A DNA stretch of 62,342 bases from Hyphomicrobiales bacterium 4NK60-0047b (GTDB lineage Bacteria > Pseudomonadota > Alphaproteobacteria > Rhizobiales > HXMU1428-3). Position numbers and translations under genes: made by a program. This document shows positions 8,933-17,379 of this stretch, piece by piece; the first letter of the stretch is position 1, and each line of letters begins with the position of its first letter. The notes beneath the pieces were generated by a model that saw nothing but the letters and a program-made list of their open reading frames with translations, was not told the DNA's origin and searched no databases. The stretch lies in assembly GCA_040367435.1 (NCBI GenBank), contig BAABWY010000010.1:1-62342 (forward strand), in the 5' to 3' direction.

Positions 8933-9946
8933 ATGTCGAGACTATCATTTGTACTATCAATTGCGGCTTCATTTTTATTTTTGAATACTGCGCATGCCGA
9001 TAATAAAACAGAAGTTAAAGCCCCTCTGCACAACTTCCTTCAAAACAAATTTGAGTATCATAAGATTACAGATTGCACCGGAGCCTTTGGCCTGACTGCT
9101 ATCAGATATTGGAATGGACGAGGTAAGCCAGGTACTAAAAGAGCATTAGACGAATATATTTTTACTGATCTTTGTTTCGATCAAAATGAGACACGTCTTC
9201 GTTTTACCGAGACAATAGATGGTCTATACCTATTACAAAAAAAAGGACCTGTTTCGCAGTATGAGCGAAATTATAAAAACAGACGTTTTGTAGCCTTGAC
9301 TGTAAATCATTTTAATGAATTCGACAAAGCGGGTGCAGATGGAAATGGTATCGTACTAGGAACCGAAAAGCTCAAAGAAGTACGATGGAGTTCTTCAAGC
9401 GCTCTAAGACCTCAAAAATTAAAATACAGAAAGACACACGTTGCTGGTTTTAACCAAGGCTTTATCGTCGACAGATATTACACATCAAGCATACCACCCG
9501 GAAAATATAAAATTAGCGGATGGGGTAATGTGGTATCTAAGGACGATGATCGAAAAATAGAATTTGGAGTACCTCTGCTAGTTTCACCTTATTTAACAGG
9601 AACAGTCGAGGTTAATTCTGCCGCAGACATTAAAGTCAAAATGAAGCAACTTGGTACTCAAGAACACGACCATCCGACTAAAGTAAAGCTTTCTCTTACA
9701 TATAAAAACGGTGAGTTATATGGAGATGGCACAGCTAAAATGGAGAACGAGCGTAAAGTAGGTTTACGTGATGATGATTGGAAAGACTTGAACATCAATA
9801 ACATTGAAGTTCGAGGACGAACATTCGGCAAGACCGGACAAGAATTATATTTGGTTTTGATTTTTGAGGGATATTACACTTTGAGAAATGGAAAGAAATA
9901 TCCCGCCAATGGCTCATTTACTCTTAACGCAGTACGGGATCATTGA
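8933..9946 (+). CDS. Exported protein, unknown function
   Basis: A 337-residue protein. The ATG at 8933 is chosen over one at 8864 because a GAGGGA ribosome site lies 6 nt upstream and the signal peptide begins there (LSFVLSIAASFLFLNTAHA). The mature part is rich in charged and aromatic residues, with two Cys (ITDCTGAF, TDLCFD), and looks like a beta-rich secreted or surface protein. No domain is recognised. It follows the OmpA-like gene by 114 nt and is the last gene of the rightward set. An exact role cannot be assigned; association with the ClpP-fold/OmpA genes is by position only. Confidence 0.68.
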   Translation: MSRLSFVLSIAASFLFLNTAHADNKTEVKAPLHNFLQNKFEYHKITDCTGAFGLTAIRYWNGRGKPGTKRALDEYIFTDLCFDQNETRLRFTETIDGLYLLQKKGPVSQYERNYKNRRFVALTVNHFNEFDKAGADGNGIVLGTEKLKEVRWSSSSALRPQKLKYRKTHVAGFNQGFIVDRYYTSSIPPGKYKISGWGNVVSKDDDRKIEFGVPLLVSPYLTGTVEVNSAADIKVKMKQLGTQEHDHPTKVKLSLTYKNGELYGDGTAKMENERKVGLRDDDWKDLNINNIEVRGRTFGKTGQELYLVLIFEGYYTLRNGKKYPANGSFTLNAVRDH

Positions 9947-10642
9947 TAATGTTGTACTGAGAATTAAAAAAATTTGTAACTTCGGAAGATAATTTGTTTC
10001 TTGAAAAAAAACTAATTTTTGGCGTAACAAAGTTAGCCAATATCAAGTGAGTGATCATTTTCAAATAGGGATGATAATTTTTGCTAGCTGCCTCCAAGAA
10101 GACATGAACATCAATCTAAAAAATAACTAACTTAATTCAGAAAATTTATTCGATCTATAAAAACGAAAAAAGCAAAGTTATCAATCAACTGGTTTCTAGC
10201 GGTCCATGGTGTCTGTTCACCTTTTGCTTTTCTTATAACTCCTTTTTTTTCGCCATTTTATAGTTCTGAAATTTCAATCGTAACATTAGTGTCAAAGTTA
10301 TTAAATTAGTGAATGCTGTAAATATGATCCATTTAATACTTGAATATTATTGCGTGGTATGAAGTATAGTTTTTACGCATGTTGAAGCGTTGATTGTTGA
10401 AAATCTTAGGGTGTTGATGGTTACGAATTGATGCATATGGATGCAGTTTCATAAAAGCATCTAACAATAAAGGAGGAGGAGTAAACCTGATTCTATAGAA
10501 GTTATTTCTAAGTTAAAATTTGTTTTTTTATCGGAAACTATACGGCATTATCTGCTTTTAAGCTGTATGACTTAAAACTCAAAAGCATAATAACTATTAT
10601 ACAGTAGATCCGAGGTTCGATCCTAGTAGGGTCGCCATTTCT
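9947..10642. other. Gene-poor gap with a tRNA-end-like sequence
   Basis: About 700 A+T-rich bases without a credible gene. It holds a strong but orphan Shine-Dalgarno-like run (AGGAGGAGGA at 10471-10480) with no start codon at a usable distance, and a sequence resembling a tRNA 3' end at 10612-10637 just before the stop codon of the leftward TPR gene. No terminator with a T-run was found after 9946. Confidence 0.5.
10612..10637 (+). other. tRNA 3'-end-like fragment, possible attachment-site scar
   Basis: The segment contains GGTTCGATCC, the typical T-loop core, then an acceptor-like part that ends GTCGCCA. The T-stem does not pair (cgagg against ctagt), the spacing to CCA is off by one and no anticodon arm or 5' acceptor strand is found upstream. 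It is therefore not a functional tRNA. A 3' tRNA remnant is what integration of a genomic island can leave. No integrase is in the window. Confidence 0.3.
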
Positions 10643-11392
10643 TTATTTTTTTGATTTCTCAATTATTTTCAAAATAGCCTTCTTATTATTCTCAGCATCC
10701 TTATTTGATGGATCAAGTTCAAAAGCTTTTGAAAAATCTTTGTAAGCATTTTGGTGTTGTCCTAAAAAATAAAAAGAAATTCCTCTGGAATAATACGTAT
10801 TTGATACATTTGGTTTGAGTTTAAGAGACGCATTATAATCGGCAATAGCGTTATTATAATTCTTCATTTGCTTATGAACTTCTGCGCGTTGCAAATAGTC
10901 ATAATCACTATTGGGGTCAAGCATCAAAGCTCGATCTAGGTCTTTTAAAGCCTTATTAAAATCTCCCTTGTTTCGGTAAGCAACACCTCGGTTACTAAGG
11001 GCTAAGGTGTATTTAGGGGCGACGTCTAAGGCTTTAGTAAAACTAGCGATGGCCAAGTCATATTTTTGCAATCTTATATAAACAGAACCTAGATTATTAT
11101 TGGCTTTTACATTGCTGGGATTAGCACGAAGTGAGTTTTGAAAATCAGAAATCGCTTTTTTATATTTCTGCGATAAAAAATATTGCCGTCCTCGATTCTC
11201 ATACATGATCGATAAATTCTGCTTAGATATCGGTTTCCCTCTAAAGAGTTTGGAACTGATGATTTCTGAGCAAGACTTGATAGCAGCCTCGCCATTTTTC
11301 ACTTCACAAGCGGTTGCTGCAGCAAGAGCGCCATATGAAAAAAGAGTGAGAAAAAATAACGTGAAGAAAATACCAAGAATAATACGCGTCAT
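10643..11392 (-). CDS. Exported tetratricopeptide-repeat protein
   Basis: A 249-residue protein with an N-terminal signal peptide (ILGIFFTLFFLTLFSYGALA) and about five TPR units from residue ~65 to the end (for example ANNNLGSVYIRLQKYDLAIA, ALSNRGVAYRNKGDFNKAL, TYYSRGISFYFLGQHQNAY). TPR arrays bind other proteins, so a scaffold role in the periplasm is likely. The start has a good AAGGAGAG ribosome site 6-7 nt upstream. An isolated gene: gaps of several hundred bases lie on both sides. It could serve the envelope genes to its left, but only closeness supports that. Confidence 0.82.
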   Translation of the reverse strand: MTRIILGIFFTLFFLTLFSYGALAAATACEVKNGEAAIKSCSEIISSKLFRGKPISKQNLSIMYENRGRQYFLSQKYKKAISDFQNSLRANPSNVKANNNLGSVYIRLQKYDLAIASFTKALDVAPKYTLALSNRGVAYRNKGDFNKALKDLDRALMLDPNSDYDYLQRAEVHKQMKNYNNAIADYNASLKLKPNVSNTYYSRGISFYFLGQHQNAYKDFSKAFELDPSNKDAENNKKAILKIIEKSKK

Positions 11393-11969
11393 AACAAACT
11401 CTCCTTAAAAAGTTTCAAGGGGGCAATAAAGACAATCGTATCTGTGACTTTGAAAATTTCAAAGCGTTTATATATTAAATTTAAGTAATTGAAAGTTTGC
11501 ATATCATGTGAGGCGGGCTCAGGTCATGCAAGTGTAAGGCTTCATATTCGGTCTATCTATTGAAAGAAGAAAGAAAAGAGTGAATAAGTTCAAGCTTGTA
11601 GGGTGCTAGGAAGGCATGTTTGTTTTAAGCGTCCCTCTCACTTTTATGGTCTTTCACATTAAAAATACTTCTTAATAATCAACCGACCGCAGTAATAGAA
11701 AGTAAATATCAGGCAGCCAGCACCATAAAGATAAAACATGGCTTCAGCAAAAATCGCAAAATAATATAATCCCCAGTCATATCAAGTCATGGCCTAAATT
11801 CTTTTCTTTTTTACAAGGGAATTTAGCTACTACATAGCGGGAAAACTGTTCGGAATCAAAAATTGATGAAAGAACTTTTACTCATAATATCATAATTGGT
11901 AGTAAAGGTTCCTGAGAAAACAGTAAAAGCCGAAATTCTCTATTCTAGATTCTCTTGGTATAAAATGAC
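11393..11969. other. Intergenic gap, no gene seen
   Basis: 577 bases between the leftward TPR gene and the leftward HTH gene. It should contain the TPR gene promoter near 11400-11500. No reading frame with a ribosome site, no RNA gene and no strong inverted repeat were recognised. Confidence 0.4.
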
Positions 11970-12206
11970 TTAGGCATTCATCTCCCAAATTAATTTTTCT
12001 CCATTATTAGAAATCCTAACACCGTGATTTTCTAGTGCCGACAGGATTTTATCTAATGTCTCCACTTTAGCAGTTAAAATTTGTTGCTCGACTTCAACTC
12101 TTCTTAAGGTCGATATAGCAACACCGGCTTCATCAGCAAGTTTCTGATGAGTAAGACCCGCTGCAACACGTGCCACTTTAATTTGTATTCCTTTAATTAC
12201 GATCAT
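11970..12206 (-). CDS. Cro/CI-type (XRE) helix-turn-helix regulator
   Basis: A 78-residue single-domain DNA-binding protein. Residues ~5-62 fit the Cro/CI helix-turn-helix: IKVARVAAGLTHQKLADEAG gives helices 1-2, and VAISTLRRVEVE is the recognition region. The C-terminal tail (VRISNNGEKLIWEM) could be a short beta segment. The ATG at 12206 has only a weak GGAT ribosome site. It is transcribed away from the polysaccharide locus, whose first gene begins 431 nt to the right, so it could control that locus or only itself. No toxin partner gene was found next to it. Confidence 0.78.
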   Translation of the reverse strand: MIVIKGIQIKVARVAAGLTHQKLADEAGVAISTLRRVEVEQQILTAKVETLDKILSALENHGVRISNNGEKLIWEMNA

Positions 12207-12637
12207 TTCTATATCCAGCTAGACTCAAAATTAAAATTATTTGTCCACATTCATCACAAAAATCAAACAGCAAGAGTTTACTCAAGTCAAAATAAACAAT
12301 TTCAACTCACTTAAAGTATAAAATAATATCATACAAAGTACATATACTGCTTGCTAGCGATTGTTGTTGTATTAATTGAATAGCGTTCATGTATAGTTTG
12401 TAAAAAATATTGCAAAATAGTAATTATTGCTGTTTTATCATATATAGTTATTTTTTTTATTGTCAATATGGGCTTTGTACGATAGTTATTTGTTGTAATT
12501 TTTTATTTTTTTTGCGTGAATAAGTTTGTAAGGATGATTTTGTTGGCAATAAAATCATAAGTTACTTTTTGATTTGATTGTTTATTTAGTAATACGATGG
12601 ATTTATTGAGTATTTGTTTGTATTTGGGGTGTTAGGT
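12207..12637. other. Long A+T-rich leader before the polysaccharide locus
   Basis: 431 very A+T-rich bases between the divergent HTH gene and manC, with long T-runs near 12450-12520. The gap must hold promoters for both directions. The length would allow a long untranslated leader for the glycan operon, but no JUMPstart/ops element, riboswitch or stable hairpin was recognised. Confidence 0.4.
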
Positions 12638-14068
12638 ATGGAACCGTTAGTTCAACCAATTATTTTATCTGGTGATAGTGGAACTCGGCTTTGGCCCTTA
12701 TCTAGACTCTCATTTCCAAAGCAATTTCTAGATTTAGTCGGGGACAAAACCTTATTTCAGATGACAGTTGAGAGAGTGCGAGACAGTCAATTCTTATCTC
12801 CGATAATCATGTGTAATTCAGAGCATCGTTTTATTGTAGAAGATCAACTTAATAGAATAAGCTCTAGTGCCAAAGAAGTAATCCTCGAGCCAATGGGGAA
12901 AAATACAGGGCCCGCCGTCTTAACTGCAGCTTTAATGGCTGCAGAAAAAGACGAGAATAAATTAATTCTAATATTACCCTCTGACCATTTGATCAAAGAT
13001 AAAGTTCGATTCAAGCAAACAGTGCTGTCAGCAATACCTGCTGCTAAAAAAGGTCAAGTTATCCTTTTTGGTATCTCCCCAGAAGAACCACACACTGGTT
13101 ACGGATATATAGAAGTTGTAAAAGAAAAAATAAACTCAACAATTGATGTCAAAACGTTCCATGAAAAACCTAATAAGACTTTAGCTGAGCAATATATTGC
13201 TGAAGGAAATCATTATTGGAATTCTGGAATATTTTTATTCAAGGCAAAAACCATAATTGAGGCATTCGTTACTTTAGAACCTGAGATGGTACAACACTGC
13301 AAAGCTGCGATAGATAGAGCCGAAAAAGATTTGGGTTTCATTCGGTTAAAAGAAGCTGAATACAGGCAATGTAAAAATATTTCCCTTGATTACGCTGTGA
13401 TTGAAAAAATTTCAAACGTGGGGTGTATGCCCGCCAAGTTTCAGTGGAGTGATCTTGGCTCATGGAGTTCAGTGAAAGAGGCCACTGCGTCAAATAGCAA
13501 TGGAAATTCTAAACACGGTGACGTGCTGTTTGAGGAGAGTTTAAATTGCTATGGTTATAGTGCTGATGGAGCAAAACTTGCTTTTGTAGGTTTAGAAAAT
13601 GTTATCGCTGTTGCAACCAAGGATGCAATTTTAATTACATCTAAAGATAAATCCGAAGATGTAAAAGCAATAGTTGAGCAGATTAAAAAGAATGATTGTG
13701 AAAGTGCAATAAATCATAAGAGAGTTTACAGGCCGTGGGGCTGGTATGAGTGTCTAGATTGTGATGAGCGTTATCAAGTAAAATGTCTGATGGTAAAACC
13801 AGGCGCAAAACTATCACTACAAAGCCATCATCACAGAGCAGAACATTGGGTTGTCGTCTCAGGCTCAGTCAATGTGACGGTTGATGAAAATGTTTCACTT
13901 CTCTCTGAAAATCAATCCACCTATATCCCTATTGGTTCAACTCACAGATTAGAAAATCCAGGCAAGATACCCGCTCTGTTGATTGAGGTGCAATCGGGCA
14001 GTTATCTCGGTGAAGATGACATAGTCCGATACGAGGACGTTTATGGTCGGGTTAAAATTGTTGCCTGA
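12638..14068 (+). CDS. manC: Mannose-1-phosphate guanylyltransferase / mannose-6-phosphate isomerase
   Basis: A 476-residue cytoplasmic enzyme that makes GDP-mannose from mannose-1-phosphate and GTP. Its C-terminal cupin normally isomerises fructose-6-P and mannose-6-P. The nucleotidyltransferase domain (~1-350) has the start motif SGDSGTRLWPLSR and FHEKP. The phosphomannose isomerase domain (~365-470) shows QSHHHRAEHWVVVSG and IEVQSG. The ATG at 12638 is chosen over a TTG at 12614 because the catalytic motif then starts at the usual distance. Oddity: the family motif is normally GGSGTRLWP, but residue 13 is Asp here. This is the first gene of the polysaccharide locus and supplies its sugar donor. 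Confidence 0.93.
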   Translation: MEPLVQPIILSGDSGTRLWPLSRLSFPKQFLDLVGDKTLFQMTVERVRDSQFLSPIIMCNSEHRFIVEDQLNRISSSAKEVILEPMGKNTGPAVLTAALMAAEKDENKLILILPSDHLIKDKVRFKQTVLSAIPAAKKGQVILFGISPEEPHTGYGYIEVVKEKINSTIDVKTFHEKPNKTLAEQYIAEGNHYWNSGIFLFKAKTIIEAFVTLEPEMVQHCKAAIDRAEKDLGFIRLKEAEYRQCKNISLDYAVIEKISNVGCMPAKFQWSDLGSWSSVKEATASNSNGNSKHGDVLFEESLNCYGYSADGAKLAFVGLENVIAVATKDAILITSKDKSEDVKAIVEQIKKNDCESAINHKRVYRPWGWYECLDCDERYQVKCLMVKPGAKLSLQSHHHRAEHWVVVSGSVNVTVDENVSLLSENQSTYIPIGSTHRLENPGKIPALLIEVQSGSYLGEDDIVRYEDVYGRVKIVA

Positions 14069-14151
14069 TTGATCTGTCGTTTCTTAAAACTTTGAGAAAA
14101 AAATTAAATGCAGAGTAGTTTAGTTTGCTCATTTAGTAAGAATAAACTGGT

Positions 14152-15660
14152 ATGAAAAAGACAAAAATATTGGTGGACTTAAAACCTGCTCTTGATGGCT
14201 ATAGCGGCATTCCATCAGAATGTAGATTATTATTTCATGGCTTAATGAAGTTAAAAAAAGGGCATGAGGTTGTTGGGTTGCTTCAACATGCAAGTCATTC
14301 TCTAAATGGTGATTTTTCAGAAAAGTTTAAATCTAAAAATCAGAGTGGGAAGATTTTATCAGGGGCACAATCGGTTACTTCTTTTTGTCAACCATCAGTA
14401 CGCCCCGAAGGTTTTAGTTTTTTTGAAAAGTGTGTTTTGTACTACCGATTGCAAATGTTGAGACTTAATGCGTTGCTAGATCGGTCAATCAAATTAGGGG
14501 CTTTTGACAGTGAGCAATTCTCAGATTTTATCTGGAGAAAAATGTTTTCAAAATCGCTTTCAAGAGAAGCAAAAGATTTGGTTACCTCAGCGAGTTACAA
14601 GATAATTAAACCATCTAGAGGCTTATTGCACTATTGCGGTTTACCTAACTTCGTACCAGGCTTAAAGGCAAAATATGTTAAATTAGATACAGAAGGATAT
14701 GATGTGCTTATAGCACAAACTCCATATCCTGGACAGGTTACGGATCAAACAAAACTAGTCATTCGATATCATGATGCTGTCCCTCTACTCATGCCCCATA
14801 CGATTAACTCAAAAGAATTTCATTTGTCATCGCATTATCATGCTTTAAAAAATAATGTTGAAGCAGGGGCCCATTTTGTTTGCAATTCAGAGGCAACCCA
14901 AAACGACCTTCTTAAGTTATTCCCTGAAGTAAAATCCAGGACGAAAGTTATTTATAATATTGTGAGTGACGATTTTTATAAATGCAATGAAAGTAAGGAT
15001 CGTGTAGATCAAATCATCCAACGTCGTTTGAATACTGAGTTAATCGAAGAGAATAGAGCTGAAGCTTTATCTCTCGCTCAGAAAAATATTGATGATTATT
15101 TGCTCATGGTATCGACTTTAGAACCTAGAAAAAACCATGCACTACTTGTTTCTGCTTGGGAGCGATTAAGAGCAACTCAAAATGAAAATTTAAAACTAAT
15201 TTTGGTTGGTAACTGGGGTTGGGGGTGTCAAGAAATCAAGGCCTTACTAAAGCCTTGGATCTTAAAGGGGGAAATTTATCATTTATCAGGGGTAGAACCA
15301 TCGGAGCTTCGAGTGCTTTATCAATATGCCTCTGTAACAATATGCCCAAGTTTATTTGAAGGCTTTGATTATTCTGGTGTCGAAGCTATGCGTTGTGGCG
15401 GAGTCGTAGCAGCTTCAGATATTGAAGTTCATAAAGAGGTGTATAAAAACGCAGCCATCTACTTCGATCCTTATTGTGCAGAAAGTGCATCGATAAATAT
15501 CGCAAAATGTTTGGATAAAGAAGACGAAGCTTTGAGAAATGAATTGTTAAATGAAGGTGAGAAAGTAAGTGAAGCTTATTGTTATGATGCAGTTTTACCT
15601 CATTGGGAATCATTTTTGGACAATGTAATAGGAAAAAACGATTCTGATGTAAGCCTATGA
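14152..15660 (+). CDS. GT4-family glycosyltransferase
   Basis: A 502-residue cytoplasmic glycosyltransferase of the GT-B fold. The C-terminal donor-binding domain (~310-490) shows STLEPRKNHALLV and the acid EX7E motif FEGFDYSGVEAMRCGG. The N-terminal half has IRYHDAVPL and a CNSEAT element typical of mannosyl/rhamnosyl-type GT4 enzymes. It is longer than the usual ~380 residues because of an inserted helical section at ~80-170. The gene lies 83 nt after manC on the same strand, so GDP-mannose is a plausible donor, but the sugar specificity cannot be read from sequence. Confidence 0.88.
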   Translation: MKKTKILVDLKPALDGYSGIPSECRLLFHGLMKLKKGHEVVGLLQHASHSLNGDFSEKFKSKNQSGKILSGAQSVTSFCQPSVRPEGFSFFEKCVLYYRLQMLRLNALLDRSIKLGAFDSEQFSDFIWRKMFSKSLSREAKDLVTSASYKIIKPSRGLLHYCGLPNFVPGLKAKYVKLDTEGYDVLIAQTPYPGQVTDQTKLVIRYHDAVPLLMPHTINSKEFHLSSHYHALKNNVEAGAHFVCNSEATQNDLLKLFPEVKSRTKVIYNIVSDDFYKCNESKDRVDQIIQRRLNTELIEENRAEALSLAQKNIDDYLLMVSTLEPRKNHALLVSAWERLRATQNENLKLILVGNWGWGCQEIKALLKPWILKGEIYHLSGVEPSELRVLYQYASVTICPSLFEGFDYSGVEAMRCGGVVAASDIEVHKEVYKNAAIYFDPYCAESASINIAKCLDKEDEALRNELLNEGEKVSEAYCYDAVLPHWESFLDNVIGKNDSDVSL

Positions 15661-15752
15661 ATTGATTAACTAAATTTGCAGAGTATTATTGTTTGTTCTC
15701 TAGGTTTCTCTATAAACAAAGCAGTGTTTAAAAATTTGTAAGGTGTTGTTTA

Positions 15753-17324
15753 ATGACTGTTATGCTTTCCCTTGGTGTCCCTAATTCCGGGTTCCAGCAA
15801 ATACATGATCTGGTTACTTCGGTTGGTCTTGGTGAAGCAAAAAAGTCCAGGCGAGAAAACTACACACCTAATGAAATAACTGAAAAATTGTGCGAAAAGT
15901 ACAATTGTCTTAAACCAGAATATTCAGGCATAGAGCAGCTTAATCCTGGTAAAGTTTGGCACTCTCTAGCCAGTGATATGATGTTAGGTAATTTGGATCA
16001 AAAAAATTGGGGTTGGTCAGATAGTAACTCTATTTTCTTGCTTGAATTTTGGAAAGGCTTTGAGCCGGAACTAAATTTTTTACTTATTTATTCATCACCA
16101 CAAGCATATCTAGCTGAATATTTTATCAATAATAATCATGAAATCTGTGAAGAAGTAGTCACTGCAGCTTTGTCATCTTGGAAAAATTACAATTCAGAAC
16201 TTCTAAGGTTTTATTTGGAAAATCGAGAGCGCTGTATGCTTATTAATTTGGAAGCAGGCTTAGAGAAAATTGCTGATGTCATGAATAAGGTGGGTGAAAA
16301 CTTAGGGTGTGAGTTGAAATTAACATCAACATACTATTTGTCGGCTAGAAGTGCTTTATCTTGTGAAAAACAATTGATTTATGGGTTAATCAGCGAAAAC
16401 TTAGAAATGTATAATTTCTACGATGAATTAGAAAGCTGTGCTGATTTTCCCATGTTTGAAAATGAAGGTTGTCATAAGAAGATATACCCTACACTAAATT
16501 CTTTACGAAAAGATAGGCAGGCTCAAAAAGAAGTCACTGAAGTTTTGCGGACTTTAAAAACAAAAAATTTAAATTTAGAATTAGAACTCCAGAAAAATAA
16601 AGATGAACTAAAAAGTCAGCGTGAAGCATATAAATCTCTGGCAGACAAGCTAAATAACTCTAAAAAAACTGAAACTTTAAAAGCTGCTAATGGTCAGAAA
16701 CAGTCAACTAATAAGTTCGAAAAAGAAAATGAACTGCTCCTTTTACAGCTACATCAAGTTCAAGAGGAGTTAGAAACGTACTTTCATAAATATCAAGAAC
16801 TTGCTTTGAAAGAATGCGAGGGCCATCCAAATGACCAAGGTACGCCCTCCCTTGAGAAAACTGCAGCATCAATTGATATGAGGCATTTCATTGAAGGGCA
16901 GAATTGGTATAACGCCGAACATGATGGCAGATGGACCGGGCCAGATCACATAAGTAGTTTAAAAATTCCCCAGCTTCCTAAAGGTACCTATGAAATTGAA
17001 TTAAATATAGTCAGTGCAATGTCGCCTAAAATCATCAGACAAATGAAATTGCTATGGAATGGTGATGAGTTGCCCAAAAAAATCATACAGCCTTGGGCTG
17101 GTATGAAAGCTTTAATGCGGCGTTATTACCTAATGATATTTCAAAACCGAGAAGGTGGTCCTCTAATTCTAAAAACAAAGCTAGAAATAGATCAGGGCAG
17201 CAATAACACTGACCAATTTTTGGGATTACAGCTACCATGCACGATTTCTCCTTCAAGTCGCGGGCAACAAGATACGCGCGATCTTGGAATTAAATTATCA
17301 GAGGTAAAACTGAGCTCAACGTAA
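15753..17324 (+). CDS. Sulfotransferase-like protein with coiled coil and C-terminal beta domain
   Basis: A 523-residue three-part protein. Residues ~1-200 look like a divergent sulfotransferase: SLGVPNSGFQQI occupies the place of the PAPS-binding loop and FLLIYSSPQAYLAEY resembles the 3'-phosphate region. Residues ~255-370 form a long coiled coil. Residues ~375-523 resemble the glycan-associated beta-sandwich also encoded at 31893-32468: EGQNWYNAEHDGRWTGPDH, LLWNGDEL, SPSSRGQQDTRDLGIKLSEV. A role in modifying the surface glycan is inferred. The canonical RSGTS form of the PAPS loop is absent, so activity is uncertain. The ATG follows an AAGG ribosome site. Confidence 0.6.
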   Translation: MTVMLSLGVPNSGFQQIHDLVTSVGLGEAKKSRRENYTPNEITEKLCEKYNCLKPEYSGIEQLNPGKVWHSLASDMMLGNLDQKNWGWSDSNSIFLLEFWKGFEPELNFLLIYSSPQAYLAEYFINNNHEICEEVVTAALSSWKNYNSELLRFYLENRERCMLINLEAGLEKIADVMNKVGENLGCELKLTSTYYLSARSALSCEKQLIYGLISENLEMYNFYDELESCADFPMFENEGCHKKIYPTLNSLRKDRQAQKEVTEVLRTLKTKNLNLELELQKNKDELKSQREAYKSLADKLNNSKKTETLKAANGQKQSTNKFEKENELLLLQLHQVQEELETYFHKYQELALKECEGHPNDQGTPSLEKTAASIDMRHFIEGQNWYNAEHDGRWTGPDHISSLKIPQLPKGTYEIELNIVSAMSPKIIRQMKLLWNGDELPKKIIQPWAGMKALMRRYYLMIFQNREGGPLILKTKLEIDQGSNNTDQFLGLQLPCTISPSSRGQQDTRDLGIKLSEVKLSST

Positions 17325-17379
17325 GGAATAAAGCATCCCTAATCAGGGTATCGTTTAGAAGAAATCGATTGTCTATAAA

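Noticed and set aside
10471-10480. Strong Shine-Dalgarno-like run AGGAGGAGGA as the start of a small gene
   Set aside because: No start codon lies at a suitable distance, and stop codons follow in the nearby frames.
10612-10637. A complete tRNA gene ending here
   Set aside because: The T-stem does not pair, CCA spacing is off by one and no D-arm, anticodon arm or 5' acceptor strand is found in the preceding 80 nt.
11970-12206. HTH gene as the antitoxin of a HipA/HigB-type toxin-antitoxin pair
   Set aside because: No toxin-like gene is adjacent on either side; both flanks are gaps of over 400 nt.
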